Source: Motiliproteus sp. (GTDB lineage Bacteria; Pseudomonadota; Gammaproteobacteria; Pseudomonadales; Balneatricaceae). Taken from it: 64,000 nt of DNA. Location of the stretch: the NCBI GenBank assembly GCA_026196225.1, contig JAPHRD010000005.1:1-64000 (forward strand), in the 5' to 3' direction. Under the pieces are notes generated by a model. That model was not told the DNA's origin. It saw nothing but the letters and a program-made list of their open reading frames with translations, and ran no database searches. The first letter of the stretch is position 1, and each line of letters starts with the position of its first letter. The position numbers were made by a program, and so were the translations under genes. This document shows, piece by piece, positions 25,660-34,538 of the stretch.

Positions 25660-26547
25660 ATGAGCCCAATAGAAGAACTCAGCAAGACACAAATTGAACG
25701 CCTCTCCCACATTGAATTTCGAGCTTATTTTCTAGGCAGTGTTGGCCGGAAGGATTTATCCGCTAGATTTGGGATAAAAGAAGCGGCAGCCACTAGGGAC
25801 TTCACTCAATACAATGAACTCGCTCCACGGAATCTCATTTATGACCCCAGAGGGAAGGTGTACGTACCCTCCGAAACGTTCAAACCAATCTTCAATTATT
25901 CGACTAGCAGGGTGCTTTCAACACTAGCCGAAGGCTTTGGCGACGGTCTAAAAGAGAATCACTCTATAAACGTCACCTGCGAAACCCCCACACAACTCAA
26001 TACCCCAAAACTGCCAGTTTTAGCCCTAATCAGTAGAGCTATTGCCCACAATAGCGTTCTCGAAATCAGTTATAGGTCTTTAAGCAGCGGGGAAACCCGG
26101 CGTCAAATAGTCCCTTTTGCATTAGTCGATAATGGATTGAGATGGCATATACGAGCCTATGACAGAAGAAGAAAACGTTTCACAGATTTTGTGTTAACAC
26201 GCTTATCAAAACCCAAGCTTCTCCTGGATGAAAAGGTATCTGAGGGCGAGGAGGAGTTCAATGATGACCAATGGAATACTAAAGTATGCCTAGAGCTCAT
26301 ACCTCACCCAGCAATTAAATATAAAGAAACCATTGAGAATGATTACAACATGAAGAACGGAGTGCTAAAAGTTAATGTCAGAGCAGCATTAGCTGGGTAC
26401 GTTCTAAGACGATGGAATGTCGACTGCAGCCCTGACCATTCACTAACCGGAAATGAGTATCATTTGGCGCTTAAAAACAGAGATTCACTGGATGGTAGTG
26501 TAGATACAATGACACTGGCACCTGGATTCAACTCACATAACAGTTGA
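25660..26547 (+). CDS. capW: WYL-domain transcriptional regulator of CBASS (CapW-like)
   Basis: This 295-residue protein has an N-terminal winged helix (GRKDLSARFGIKEAAATRDF), a WYL domain (LALISRAIAHNSVLEISYRSLSSGE, then IVPFALVDNGLRWHIRAYD) and a C-terminal WCX-like extension. CapW proteins are dimeric repressors placed divergently from CBASS operons that release DNA on infection or DNA damage. Divergent placement next to capV and the operator over the capV promoter fit this. No strong ribosome site is seen before ATG 25660. Confidence 0.88.
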   Translation: MSPIEELSKTQIERLSHIEFRAYFLGSVGRKDLSARFGIKEAAATRDFTQYNELAPRNLIYDPRGKVYVPSETFKPIFNYSTSRVLSTLAEGFGDGLKENHSINVTCETPTQLNTPKLPVLALISRAIAHNSVLEISYRSLSSGETRRQIVPFALVDNGLRWHIRAYDRRRKRFTDFVLTRLSKPKLLLDEKVSEGEEEFNDDQWNTKVCLELIPHPAIKYKETIENDYNMKNGVLKVNVRAALAGYVLRRWNVDCSPDHSLTGNEYHLALKNRDSLDGSVDTMTLAPGFNSHNS

Positions 26548-26551
26548 TGCT

Positions 26552-27280
26552 TTAAAAATATTTCTTTAGCCGCTCGAATGCAACGCGCATTGCTAATCCT
26601 AACAATAGCGCGAATGGCAGAAGGATGATTATTGGATCGATACTAAACGGCAGGCTGATATAAACCACGCAAGCTCCTACGAAAGCAGGAACGACGGATC
26701 TCTTTGCGAGGTTAAAGACATTGCTGCTTTCTCTGCCACCACCCCAACGTCGTAAGTCTCGCTCTACCAACCCATCGACGGCACCGATCAGTCCAGCCAG
26801 TAGGAAGACGGGCATTGAAAATACAATCAATGCCAAACGTATTACAAAAGTCTGCGTTACAGTGCTTGCCGCTTCCAAATAAGGTTCCGCTTTACGGTAA
26901 GACTCGCTGCCCCACTCACTTATTGAGTTCATCGTCTTATTGGATTTGGCATTGATGTTCGGCGACTTCGCGTTGAATGTAGTCTGTTTCTTAACCCATG
27001 CCACCGCATTTCGCGCTTTCTCTGCGACAGCGTGCTTGGTATTCAGGGAATGCTCATAAAGCTGGCTATCGAGATAGGCTTGATCACTGGCAAGTACCGT
27101 TTGTGCATGGTCTGCCCCTTGTTCCGGCCAGAACCAAATCATACCGATCCATTCAATGATGATGGAAATCAGCAAACTCAGCACCAGCCAGACAATCAGT
27201 GCCACGGTACTAGAAATAGTCTTACCAATCAGGCCAGGCTCTTTGCGCGGAGGTGGTCGATAGTCTGACGACTTAACCAT
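26552..27280 (-). CDS. ICE membrane protein, PFL_4697 family (TIGR03747)
   Basis: This 242-residue inner-membrane protein has a proline-rich basic start, a membrane segment near 25-48, a charged loop, and segments at about 146-170, 195-212 and 215-232. The conserved GAVDGLVERDLRRWGGGRESS loop identifies the family. It lies 5 bp downstream of TraD, as in other ICEs of this class. It may accompany the coupling protein; its exact role is unknown. Confidence 0.87.
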   Translation of the reverse strand: MVKSSDYRPPPRKEPGLIGKTISSTVALIVWLVLSLLISIIIEWIGMIWFWPEQGADHAQTVLASDQAYLDSQLYEHSLNTKHAVAEKARNAVAWVKKQTTFNAKSPNINAKSNKTMNSISEWGSESYRKAEPYLEAASTVTQTFVIRLALIVFSMPVFLLAGLIGAVDGLVERDLRRWGGGRESSNVFNLAKRSVVPAFVGACVVYISLPFSIDPIIILLPFALLLGLAMRVAFERLKKYF

Positions 27281-27285
27281 ATGAC

Positions 27286-29343
27286 CTAACGCCCATGAAA
27301 ACTGCCCCAGTCCGAGACAGAGGTATAGCCCTGGCGCATCAGACGGAGCATTTCCCCCAAATCATCGGGCAGCTCGTCATCGTCGATCTTTGACGGCATG
27401 GGGATACGGATTTTCCACAGTTCGCTGCCTTTGAGTAGCACAAAAGCCTGCCCCTTGGGCAGTGCCACAATATCAGCCGGTGAAATCATTGGGACGCGGC
27501 TGATGCTCACCCGATCCTGGTTATTAGAAGTGAAACTCACTCCACCCTCACGCTCGCTGTTATCCGTAACACCGGATACTGCCATGATCTCGCTGACGCT
27601 GACTTCCGGTAGCTGCTTGGTGAACATCTCACAGGTGGCGATTTCTTTAACCCCCATAATCATTACCGTACCAATGTTGCCAGCAAGCTGTCCGGCCTTA
27701 GCTTCACTGCCCAGCTCTGCGATGGGGTCACTCCAGGTTTGGGTATAGAGATTCAGCTCATACCCCGCACCACCGGATTTATTAATCAGCGTCTTAAACT
27801 GTGGCCCGATTAAATCCGAAAACTCATCACCATGAATCACGATGCTGGGTGATTTCCGATTGTGTTGTTCTGGGTTATCGCCAATACCGTGCTTATAGAT
27901 ATGCCCCGCCAGGCTGGTGAGATCACTAAACATCGACTCGCCAACCGCACTGGCTACTTCAGGGTCGGTTAGTGCATCCAGACCAACATACACAATCGCT
28001 TGATCGCGGATGGCGTGCGCCCATTCCAATACAGGGCGCTGGTCTTGCTCGTCCGATAGGTCTGGCGCGAGTATCGCGGCGATATTGCCGGTAGTGAGCT
28101 TTTCCAAAAACGGCTTTACCGCCACGGTGATTTTCTGAAAATACTCCCGGTCATAGCGAAACGCTGAGATCAGACCTTCCAAAACCTGATCAAATTCCAC
28201 CTGAGTTTTTAGATAACGCACCAGCGCAATCGCGTCAGGGTCTTTACCTTGCTCTACCCGTGGCAAGGATTTGACGTTGATGGCTTTGCGGATTTCAGCC
28301 AGCTCTTCCCGCCATTGCTCACTGCCGTGTTGATCTAACCAGTAATGACCGTAGCGAATCAGCAGCGGGTCTATATCGGTGATATAGCGGCGAATATTCA
28401 AGAAGTCGGGGCGTTCATCCAAAGCGACTAAGGCAACTGCGATCACATTGACAAACTGCCAGGCGAATTCTTTAAAAGCACTGGCATCGCCCTCCCCTGG
28501 TAATTGGCTAGCAATCCGTGTGGCCACTTCCGTAATGCGGGAGAAAGAACCGATAGCGTTATAGCGGGCGCTGAGTTCGGGGTAGCCTAAATGGAAGATA
28601 AGTAAGGGGCGCTTGGCGCGTTGCGCTTCGATATGAAGGCGCTTGAGTAAATCCGCATCCCCCTTGGGATCTAACACAATTACACAGTTGTCGCGACGAT
28701 GTATGTCTTGAGTAATCAGCAACTCAGCCAGACGGGTTTTGCCGTGGCGAGTTCGGGCAATCACCACCATATGCCCCACACGATCTGATAGCGGCATACT
28801 GGTGTTGCTTTCATTGCCAATGCCCACTCCATGAATCACCGCATCACCACCACTGGCCGGTGGCGGCCTGACGGGATTCAAAGCAGAATCGATGGCCGTC
28901 AATCGCATAAAGTGTCGCAGTAGCGGTGTGCGCTCCCATTCAATCTCTTTTCTGCGCACCCACTGCTTTAGGGCGTTCGGTTGCAGGTAGTGTTCTGCTC
29001 GCCGGTCGCGGGCGGCATACAACCGTTCGGTGTGAGTCTGCGTCCAGCGAAACCCTCGCCCTAAAAACAGCACCGAACGGCTCACGGGAATGTGTGACGA
29101 AGCCATTTCATAGCGGGGACTCCGGCGTAGGTGACGCTGGTAGGTCAAGACTTTCCAGGCCTGACGACCTCGCCAAATACCCAACATTCCCAAACACCCA
29201 GCGCTGACGACCGCCACGCTGGGTGGCATCATTAATGTTTGCGGTGCTTTGAGGACAATACCCGCAGCGCACAACGATACCAGCGACGAAGCCAGCTCCA
29301 CGGGCGGTCGCAATAATACCTCCACCTCATAGCGGTCACTCAT
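27286..29343 (-). CDS. traD: Conjugative coupling factor TraD, SXT/TOL subfamily
   Basis: This 685-residue VirD4-type ATPase recruits the relaxase-DNA complex to the secretion channel. N-terminal membrane segments (about 20-56) precede the motor domain with Walker A RTRHGKTRLAE near residue 200 and Walker B VIVLDPKGDADL near 222. The downstream SPSIVIHGDEFSDLIGPQF and QTWSDPIAELGS blocks are typical of this subfamily. The start overlaps the PFL_4695 gene as ATGA. Confidence 0.94.
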   Translation of the reverse strand: MSDRYEVEVLLRPPVELASSLVSLCAAGIVLKAPQTLMMPPSVAVVSAGCLGMLGIWRGRQAWKVLTYQRHLRRSPRYEMASSHIPVSRSVLFLGRGFRWTQTHTERLYAARDRRAEHYLQPNALKQWVRRKEIEWERTPLLRHFMRLTAIDSALNPVRPPPASGGDAVIHGVGIGNESNTSMPLSDRVGHMVVIARTRHGKTRLAELLITQDIHRRDNCVIVLDPKGDADLLKRLHIEAQRAKRPLLIFHLGYPELSARYNAIGSFSRITEVATRIASQLPGEGDASAFKEFAWQFVNVIAVALVALDERPDFLNIRRYITDIDPLLIRYGHYWLDQHGSEQWREELAEIRKAINVKSLPRVEQGKDPDAIALVRYLKTQVEFDQVLEGLISAFRYDREYFQKITVAVKPFLEKLTTGNIAAILAPDLSDEQDQRPVLEWAHAIRDQAIVYVGLDALTDPEVASAVGESMFSDLTSLAGHIYKHGIGDNPEQHNRKSPSIVIHGDEFSDLIGPQFKTLINKSGGAGYELNLYTQTWSDPIAELGSEAKAGQLAGNIGTVMIMGVKEIATCEMFTKQLPEVSVSEIMAVSGVTDNSEREGGVSFTSNNQDRVSISRVPMISPADIVALPKGQAFVLLKGSELWKIRIPMPSKIDDDELPDDLGEMLRLMRQGYTSVSDWGSFHGR

Positions 29344-29834
29344 TGCTCCCAGCCGTCCTTGGAAATCAATACCGGGTAATGCTTCAAAGCTAACGTCTTA
29401 GCAAAACTGTCTGCGGACGCGGGTATTAATCGCAAACCTTTAGCCAAAGCTTGCATCGTCTGAATATCCTTCCATGTATCGGCTTGTATCAATAAGCCTA
29501 CGGCATTGAGTTTTACGAGCTGCTCACGCTTTGCTTCCAACCAGGCTTTTGATCGCGCATCGGTACCGACTAAAAATAGCGGCTGTTGCAGATATTTGAG
29601 TGGCTTGGCGGTTACAGTTACTGCCCCCGGCGACATGGAGGGAGTTTCGATGGGTAATTGAAAGGCTTTATTTGCGGACAGTGGCTTGGGTTGCTTTGGC
29701 TGAGGCTCTGAGCGTTTTGGTAGGTACGGCGCGATGGGCAAAGTATCGCCAGAATCATAAATGACGATTAGCGAGCTACTGGCCTGTACCGCCTGCCCGA
29801 AGCATAGGCATAGCATCAATATGAACCGCTTCAT
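29340..29834 (-). CDS. ICE protein, PFL_4695 family (TIGR03765)
   Basis: This is a 164-residue secreted protein from ATG 29834, overlapping the transglycosylase stop as TAATG. A signal peptide (about 1-18) is followed by LIVIYDSGDTLPIAPYL, a proline-rich linker and PLFLVGTDARSKAWLE, the diagnostic block. Predicted periplasmic; it lies between a cell-wall lytic enzyme and TraD. Confidence 0.85.
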   Translation of the reverse strand: MKRFILMLCLCFGQAVQASSSLIVIYDSGDTLPIAPYLPKRSEPQPKQPKPLSANKAFQLPIETPSMSPGAVTVTAKPLKYLQQPLFLVGTDARSKAWLEAKREQLVKLNAVGLLIQADTWKDIQTMQALAKGLRLIPASADSFAKTLALKHYPVLISKDGWEQ

Positions 29835-30370
29835 TAAAAAGCCCCTCGCCAAAGCCGCTTCACACGCTGGCGATAGCTCTCGGCACTAGCCAGCGATTCA
29901 TCATCCTGCCCTGGATCATGGTATCGGCCTACGGCCTGCCACCAATCACCGCTGACCTCATATTGCTCGCGTAAAATGGCTGCGCCTGCTTTCAAGTTCA
30001 GCATCGGAACCAGCGCATCATCGACGCGGGTAAAACGCTGTTGGTGCCAGCGCCAGTTCACCTGAGTCAGTCCTAGATCAACCAGTTGTTTACGATTGAT
30101 CGCTTCTGCCGCCAAGACAATAGCCTCACCTTGCGACCCACAAAAAATGCTCCGGCCTTCAACATTCAACGTCCACGGCCAGGGCAACAGCACACCGTTA
30201 TAAGATCGCCCGCTTTCCGCTAAAGCCACGGCATACAATATATCGGCTGGGACGTTGGCAGCCTTGGCAACCACCATATACGCTACAGGCAACTCATCCA
30301 GAGCCGTCGCGGTAATGGATTGCATGAGGGTCGCGCCCACCACAAACTGCCGAATCGCACATTTACTCAT
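29834..30370 (-). CDS. Conjugation-associated lytic transglycosylase
   Basis: This 178-residue protein has a signal peptide (to about residue 24) and an SLT fold: ILYAVALAESGRSYNG with catalytic Glu in ESG, LGLTQVNWRWH, and NLKAGAAILREQY. It opens peptidoglycan for pilus and channel assembly, like VirB1. It overlaps the genes on both sides, placing it firmly in the transfer operon. Confidence 0.87.
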   Translation of the reverse strand: MSKCAIRQFVVGATLMQSITATALDELPVAYMVVAKAANVPADILYAVALAESGRSYNGVLLPWPWTLNVEGRSIFCGSQGEAIVLAAEAINRKQLVDLGLTQVNWRWHQQRFTRVDDALVPMLNLKAGAAILREQYEVSGDWWQAVGRYHDPGQDDESLASAESYRQRVKRLWRGAF

Positions 30371-31185
30371 AGCCCCAAATCCTCTGCCAGTAACTGAAAA
30401 AACTGGCCATTTCGTTTCAGGTAAATCGGAATGTCAGCACTGATATTGTTTGAAGAGCGGCTTTGCAAGCGCTGCCATAAACCTTCATCACGATTCAGGG
30501 TTAGTGCGTTATCGCCAAGCTGCTTTGCATGAATCTGGTGAGCCTGAGCCCAAGCCCGAACTGCGTCATCGTCGGATGCGTTGCGAACATACACGTCGAT
30601 GCTGGCATTTCGGGTACCTGAGACCAGGCTCATTAACCGGGGAATCATGGAGGAACACTGATTGCAACGCGCTGGCACAAACACCATTACGCGATCACCA
30701 TTTTGAAATTGTTTTTTCGCCAACCAGCGTGCTTCTTTGGCTGATTCCTTTTGCTGTTGGTGCTGTCGATACGGTGCGAGCAAACGCTGATCGATAGTAT
30801 CCACATTCGGATACAAACGCTGAAAGGCAGCGCGATAAACTTGCTGAAAACGCAGGGTACGTTCGGTCAGCTCAAATTCCTGGCGGGCATATAACTCGGC
30901 ATAACGTCGTTGCTGCACCGGTGTTTGCGCGAACATACCCAGCGCCAGCAAGGGGTCAATCGTTGGACTCCAATGACCCAACGGCCCACGCATTAATTCC
31001 TGGTAGCGCTGATACTCTTTCACACCGAGTGACCAATATTCTGCGATAGTTTTTGTGTCGGGAGTTTGCACGGCAGGCGTATGAGCAACTTGGGTTTGCG
31101 ATTTCTCAGCGGCGCTCATTGGTTCAGCCGCTATAGCTATACCGGATATGGAAACTAGGAGTAAGATCGTCGTGATAGTTTTCAT
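30367..31185 (-). CDS. ICE protein, PFL_4693 family (TIGR03759)
   Basis: This is a 272-residue secreted protein from ATG 31185. A signal peptide (about 1-19) and a conserved EYWSLGVKEYQRYQELMRGPLGHWSP stretch define the family. The C-terminal half is thioredoxin-like with a CxxC (RCNQCSSM). It is likely a periplasmic redox or folding helper for the cysteine-rich TraU-type proteins; that role is inference. Confidence 0.86.
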   Translation of the reverse strand: MKTITTILLLVSISGIAIAAEPMSAAEKSQTQVAHTPAVQTPDTKTIAEYWSLGVKEYQRYQELMRGPLGHWSPTIDPLLALGMFAQTPVQQRRYAELYARQEFELTERTLRFQQVYRAAFQRLYPNVDTIDQRLLAPYRQHQQQKESAKEARWLAKKQFQNGDRVMVFVPARCNQCSSMIPRLMSLVSGTRNASIDVYVRNASDDDAVRAWAQAHQIHAKQLGDNALTLNRDEGLWQRLQSRSSNNISADIPIYLKRNGQFFQLLAEDLGL

Positions 31186-31997
31186 CGTTGAACCTGCTGC
31201 AACCAAAGATGGTAATGCTCATCCACCAAGCGACTGGCTTCGATGGGTGGCAGCGAATCACTGTTCAACGGGGGAATACTCAAATATGCACCGACGATTA
31301 GGTGATTCATATTGCCATTGGCAAAGGCATCGGGGTTAGCCCGAAAAGCATGAACCAAAACTTGATCCAAAGTGAAATCCGTCATGTCGAATAGCAGGAC
31401 AATATCGCTTAACGTATCCCCAGGCTTGACCGGCCCATAACCAAACACAGTCATAGGCAAAGGGGCTTTCTGTGTTATATCTGGCTCGGGTTCAATAGAT
31501 TCAGACCAAATGGCTTGTGCTTTCTCCCTATCTGTCTCGCTCACATAATTCTGAAGTCCTGGTTTTAGGCGATAATGCACCGTGCGCAGTACCGGGTTAA
31601 TGACCACCTCAAAACTTTCACCGCCCAGAACATTCAGAACATCAGTCAGCGTCATCGGGTCAATTGTTCGATGTGGCTCTGGTAATGGTCGAGTGAGCAG
31701 CACATAAAAATCTAACTGCGTTGTCTCGTCACCTTCATCATCGAGTTGGTAGCCATAGGGCTTTAGCAAATATTCTAGTGCCGTACCCACTGTTTTGATC
31801 TGACCGGGAATCGTTGTTCTCACAACGGTCTGCATCACATCCATTTGTTTTGAGGTTGCCCCAACTCGATGTAATACATAGCGGCTTTCTTTAACGGCGC
31901 CCTGTGACACTACATCTGCTGTGTTCATCGCTTGTAGCGATGGCGCGAGAAGCACAAGACTGAGCACAGAGGCTGGAATAACGCTGGCTGCTGACAT
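31182..31997 (-). CDS. pilL2: PilL2-like type IV pilus protein of PFGI-1 class ICE
   Basis: This is a 271-residue protein from ATG 31997 (GGAG upstream; the TTG at 32009 is less likely). A signal peptide is followed by a secretin-like N-domain (IKTVGTALEYLLKPYGYQL, then DVLNVLGGESFEVVINP) and a FimV/LysM-like peptidoglycan-binding part (VKPGDTLSDIVLLFD; VHAFRANPDAF). It fits PilL2 of PFGI-1 ICEs, part of a type IV pilus involved in mating in liquid. No further pil genes follow here. Confidence 0.82.
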   Translation of the reverse strand: MSAASVIPASVLSLVLLAPSLQAMNTADVVSQGAVKESRYVLHRVGATSKQMDVMQTVVRTTIPGQIKTVGTALEYLLKPYGYQLDDEGDETTQLDFYVLLTRPLPEPHRTIDPMTLTDVLNVLGGESFEVVINPVLRTVHYRLKPGLQNYVSETDREKAQAIWSESIEPEPDITQKAPLPMTVFGYGPVKPGDTLSDIVLLFDMTDFTLDQVLVHAFRANPDAFANGNMNHLIVGAYLSIPPLNSDSLPPIEASRLVDEHYHLWLQQVQR

Positions 31998-32110
31998 AAA
32001 CCACTCCAATCATTTCATAAGACGATGGATAAGGTACGAGCCTGAGGAAGTGATTTGGAGCGAAAACCTTTCAGAGAAAAAAGAAAGTAAAATGCTGAAT
32101 GGTAAAAATG

Positions 32111-32139
32111 AAAAAGGCCTGACTAATGTCAGACCTTTT
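32111..32139 (-). terminator. Rho-independent terminator
   Basis: Read on the minus strand, a stem AAAAGG-CTGAC / GTCAG-CCTTTT with a 4-nt loop is followed by TTTTTCATTTTT. It ends the short leftward gene at 32148. Confidence 0.75.
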
Positions 32140-32147
32140 CCGGGGGG

Positions 32148-32492
32148 TTACTGGGCAACAACCAGAAGATCGTAAGGTTCGAGACTTAACGCCGATACTG
32201 GCTCAGAGTGTTTCAGTACCACGAGGGTTTCCCATCGTTCACTGGTGACTCCAATCATTGATGTCTCTGACAACTGATTTTGCAGCTTTTTCAATTGCGC
32301 TCGGAGGCTGTAGCTTTCCGAGATCGTCCCCTCAGCATGGATACTGAGTACCGGATCTTTGCGACGAATGTCGATATAGCCAGCATCGACGAACTCGGTT
32401 TCAACTAACTTACTTAAAACCTGGCTCACGACTGGCAAGTCGGCATCAACCTTCAGCTTTACCTCTCCACGCATTTCCAAGTATTCCATCAT
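32148..32492 (-). CDS. Hypothetical ICE protein
   Basis: This 114-residue alpha/beta protein has no family that I recognise (GEVKLKVDADLPVVSQVLS, ERWETLVVLKHSEPVS). TTAGGAG precedes two successive ATGs; the second (32489) is equally possible. It is a single-gene unit with its own terminator and a long structured leader (copy 2 of the repeated hairpin element). The leader suggests regulation similar to that of the STY4534-family gene. Confidence 0.6.
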   Translation of the reverse strand: MMEYLEMRGEVKLKVDADLPVVSQVLSKLVETEFVDAGYIDIRRKDPVLSIHAEGTISESYSLRAQLKKLQNQLSETSMIGVTSERWETLVVLKHSEPVSALSLEPYDLLVVAQ

Positions 32493-32528
32493 CTTTCTCC
32501 TAACAGTGAGTAAAGAAGAGAAAGATGA

Positions 32529-32643
32529 CCCTACGGGACATCATCTCTCCCGTAGGGGTGGTACAACCAGCAACCGAAGTCGGTAGCTATACCTTGGCGG
32601 TGGCAGAAACTCTGCCGGGTACTATTGAGACTGCAATAGCCAC
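32529..32643 (-). promoter_or_regulatory. Repeated structured leader element, copy 2
   Basis: CTATTG/CAATAG stem (32622-32639) followed by CCAC, a GGCAGA/TCTGCC stem next to it (32602-32616), and a perfect 10-bp stem CCCTACGGGA/TCCCGTAGGG (32529-32557). It lies 37-150 bp upstream of the start at 32492, an arrangement like that of copy 1. It fills most of the 339-bp gap 32493-32831. Confidence 0.5.
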
Positions 32644-32736
32644 AGGGTTTTCACTGTTGAGAATTCAGCGTCAAGGAGGAACGCAGGCGTTAGCCGAGTA
32701 GTCCTTTATGCCTGTATCACTCTCAGCCTTTCCAGC

Positions 32737-32761
32737 GGGGTTGCAGTCGCGCTGCAACCCC
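32737..32761. terminator. Hairpin downstream of the second recombinase
   Basis: Perfect 10-bp inverted repeat GGGGTTGCAG/CTGCAACCCC with a 5-nt loop, about 70 bp past the leftward recombinase stop. There is no T tract, so termination is uncertain; a nicking or recombination site is another option. Confidence 0.4.
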
Positions 32762-32831
32762 TGCTCCCGGCGAGGGTGGGAAGGCCGTGCGGCCTGGGCA
32801 AAGCCCAATGAGCACACCCATAGTTTCAGCG

Positions 32832-33698
32832 TTATCGACCGAGATAGACCGCTGTGACTTGCTCGCGGCCATGCCCTAATTCTTGTGTGATGGCTAAGCG
32901 AGCCACCGCGTCATCTAACTTGTTATCCTCAGATAACTCGTCCCGTGTCGGGCCACCACAAGCTGGAGCCAACCACCCCGTGAGTTCGTGATACCGCTCT
33001 TGTGCGTAGCGATGGCGCAGGCCATGCATTTTGTGCAAACCGACCTTATTCGTTTCGGCTTCGTAGATGCGCATTTGATCGACATACATCAAATGACTGG
33101 GAATCAACGAGCCACGACCAGCCAATAGTCGCGCACGATTTAATACGTCGCGCTGCTCTTCGTTGCGTATGGGAATGGTTCGCTCACGACCACCTTTACA
33201 CCAGGTCGCTTTCAAACGGATGTGATTTCCTTGGTCGGCGTATTCGGGGATGAACTTGATGGCCTCTTCACGGCGAAGCCCGAAGGCCTTTTGCAGTTCC
33301 AAGCTCATGCGTACATGATCGCTGGTGATCTTGTTCAGTAACTCTCGATCCAGATCACGAGCCTTGGATACGTTGGTGACAAACACGCGAGACTCAACAC
33401 CATAGTGGGCATTGTCTTTGGCGATGATATTAGGCTTGCCGACTTTCTCAGCCCACCAGCGTAGTGCTGATAACCGATTCTTAATCGTGCCTTCGGCTAA
33501 ACCTTCATTGAGATAACGCGCAATAAGTGCATCGACGTGCTTGGGTTTTAGGGAATTAGCATTCATTCGCCGATACCCCAGTTCAAACAGATGATTCGCC
33601 ATCGTTTGTAACAGTTGATGGCGGTTGCCCTGGGTATTATGGCTGCCGTCTTTATTATGCTCACACAGATTCTTGAGCTGATAGTTCAGATCCCTCAC
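32832..33698 (-). CDS. Second tyrosine recombinase (integrase-domain protein)
   Basis: This 288-residue protein has an N-terminal SAM-like core-binding domain (about 1-90) and a tyrosine recombinase catalytic domain. The expected residues are present: R in AFGLRREEA near 143, K in WCKGGRERT, H-x-x-R in HGLRHRYAQ near 228, H in ELGHGREQ and Y near 285 in AVYLGR. It ends right after the Tyr. Such integrase-domain proteins are common inside PFGI-1-type ICEs away from the att site; their substrate is unknown. A set of 42-bp-period repeats lies 200-320 bp upstream. Confidence 0.85.
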   Translation of the reverse strand: MRDLNYQLKNLCEHNKDGSHNTQGNRHQLLQTMANHLFELGYRRMNANSLKPKHVDALIARYLNEGLAEGTIKNRLSALRWWAEKVGKPNIIAKDNAHYGVESRVFVTNVSKARDLDRELLNKITSDHVRMSLELQKAFGLRREEAIKFIPEYADQGNHIRLKATWCKGGRERTIPIRNEEQRDVLNRARLLAGRGSLIPSHLMYVDQMRIYEAETNKVGLHKMHGLRHRYAQERYHELTGWLAPACGGPTRDELSEDNKLDDAVARLAITQELGHGREQVTAVYLGR

Positions 33699-33900
33699 GA
33701 CAATGTCCTCGCTGTTATCAATACTGGCGAGAATTATTGCTTGAGGCTTGTCACTAAATCGGCAATCAACCTTTCACACAAAAAAGTAAATTAACCAATC
33801 CATCGTTTTTCACGATGCCTTTTTTCTTGAGAGTCCGTCAGTGCTAAGGCCGGGCTTGATGTGTTTTCTTAGTGATAGTCTGTCGTTCAAACTGACCGTT

Positions 33901-34015
33901 AAAACAGACAGGCAACCGTTCTGAACGATGACTGAGATTCTGGTAACGGACAAGCAACTGTTCAAAACGGAGAGCAACAAGGCTAAAACGGACAGCTCAC
34001 TGTTCAGAACGGTTC
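33901..34015. repeat. Three imperfect direct repeats with 42-bp period
   Basis: The repeats have the form AACRGACA-x-C-AACTGTTC-x-AAACGG. Their GTTC cores start at 33918, 33960 and 34002, exactly 42 bp apart; a weaker fourth core lies at 33885. They sit between the second recombinase and a structured element, in an 840-bp gap (33699-34538) with no convincing gene. Four helical turns between units suggests repeated protein binding on one face. Confidence 0.6.
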
Positions 34016-34263
34016 GCATCACTGCAAAAACAAACGGTGTAATCGCATTTGGTCAGTGTTTATGACTGTCCATTAGCTGCGACTAATGGAGAGGCAACAC
34101 AAATAGCGAGTTGCCGAACGTCATGGGACACCACTCCCTCAAAGCCCGTAACGGTTATTACCAACAGCACCAGTCTCCAGTGGGATACAGTACCGTTTAG
34201 TCTTAACGCATCCGGTTTACTACGTTTTATGCCAGTGATTTTCTCCTCTATTGGGTCAATGAA

Positions 34264-34334
34264 GCCCATCGACTGCATGGGCGCTGAGGTTGGCTCTAGC
34301 CGAGCCGGGGCGCTATTGAGTGTGCAATAGCCAC
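34264..34334 (-). promoter_or_regulatory. Repeated structured leader element, copy 3
   Basis: CTATTG/CAATAG stem (34313-34330) followed by CCAC, a GGCTC/GAGCC stem (34292-34306) and a GCCCAT/ATGGGC stem (34264-34282). A GAGGAGA ribosome-site-like stretch follows on the minus strand near 34240, but no ATG stands at the right distance, so the gene it served may be lost. Confidence 0.45.
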
Positions 34335-34440
34335 ACGTTGTTAGGGCGAAGTATTCCCAAATCCTCGGAAAAATACCTCTATAATTGTTTCATCATGTCA
34401 GAAAAGTTTATCTATCCCAGATATACCGTGGCTTCGCGCC

Positions 34441-34472
34441 CCTCGTCACTACAGAGAAATGTAGTGACGAGG
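34441..34472. terminator. Perfect 13-bp hairpin
   Basis: CCTCGTCACTACA and TGTAGTGACGAGG flank GAGAAA. It lies about 65 bp past the leftward epimerase-like gene and could end its transcript, but no T tract follows on either strand. Confidence 0.45.
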
Positions 34473-34538
34473 GTACTCCCGCTAGTAAAACTTCAGCCGT
34501 AAACTGACATCGAATAACATCGTGGTAACCTACTTTAC

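Noticed and set aside
33810-34022. 70-codon leftward ORF through the 42-bp repeats
   Set aside because: The periodic peptide follows from the DNA repeat, and there is no ribosome site; kept as a repeat, with the coding option mentioned in the finding.
34049-34330. ORFs on both strands across copy 3 of the structured element
   Set aside because: Neither has a proper start region or recognisable product; both run through hairpins.
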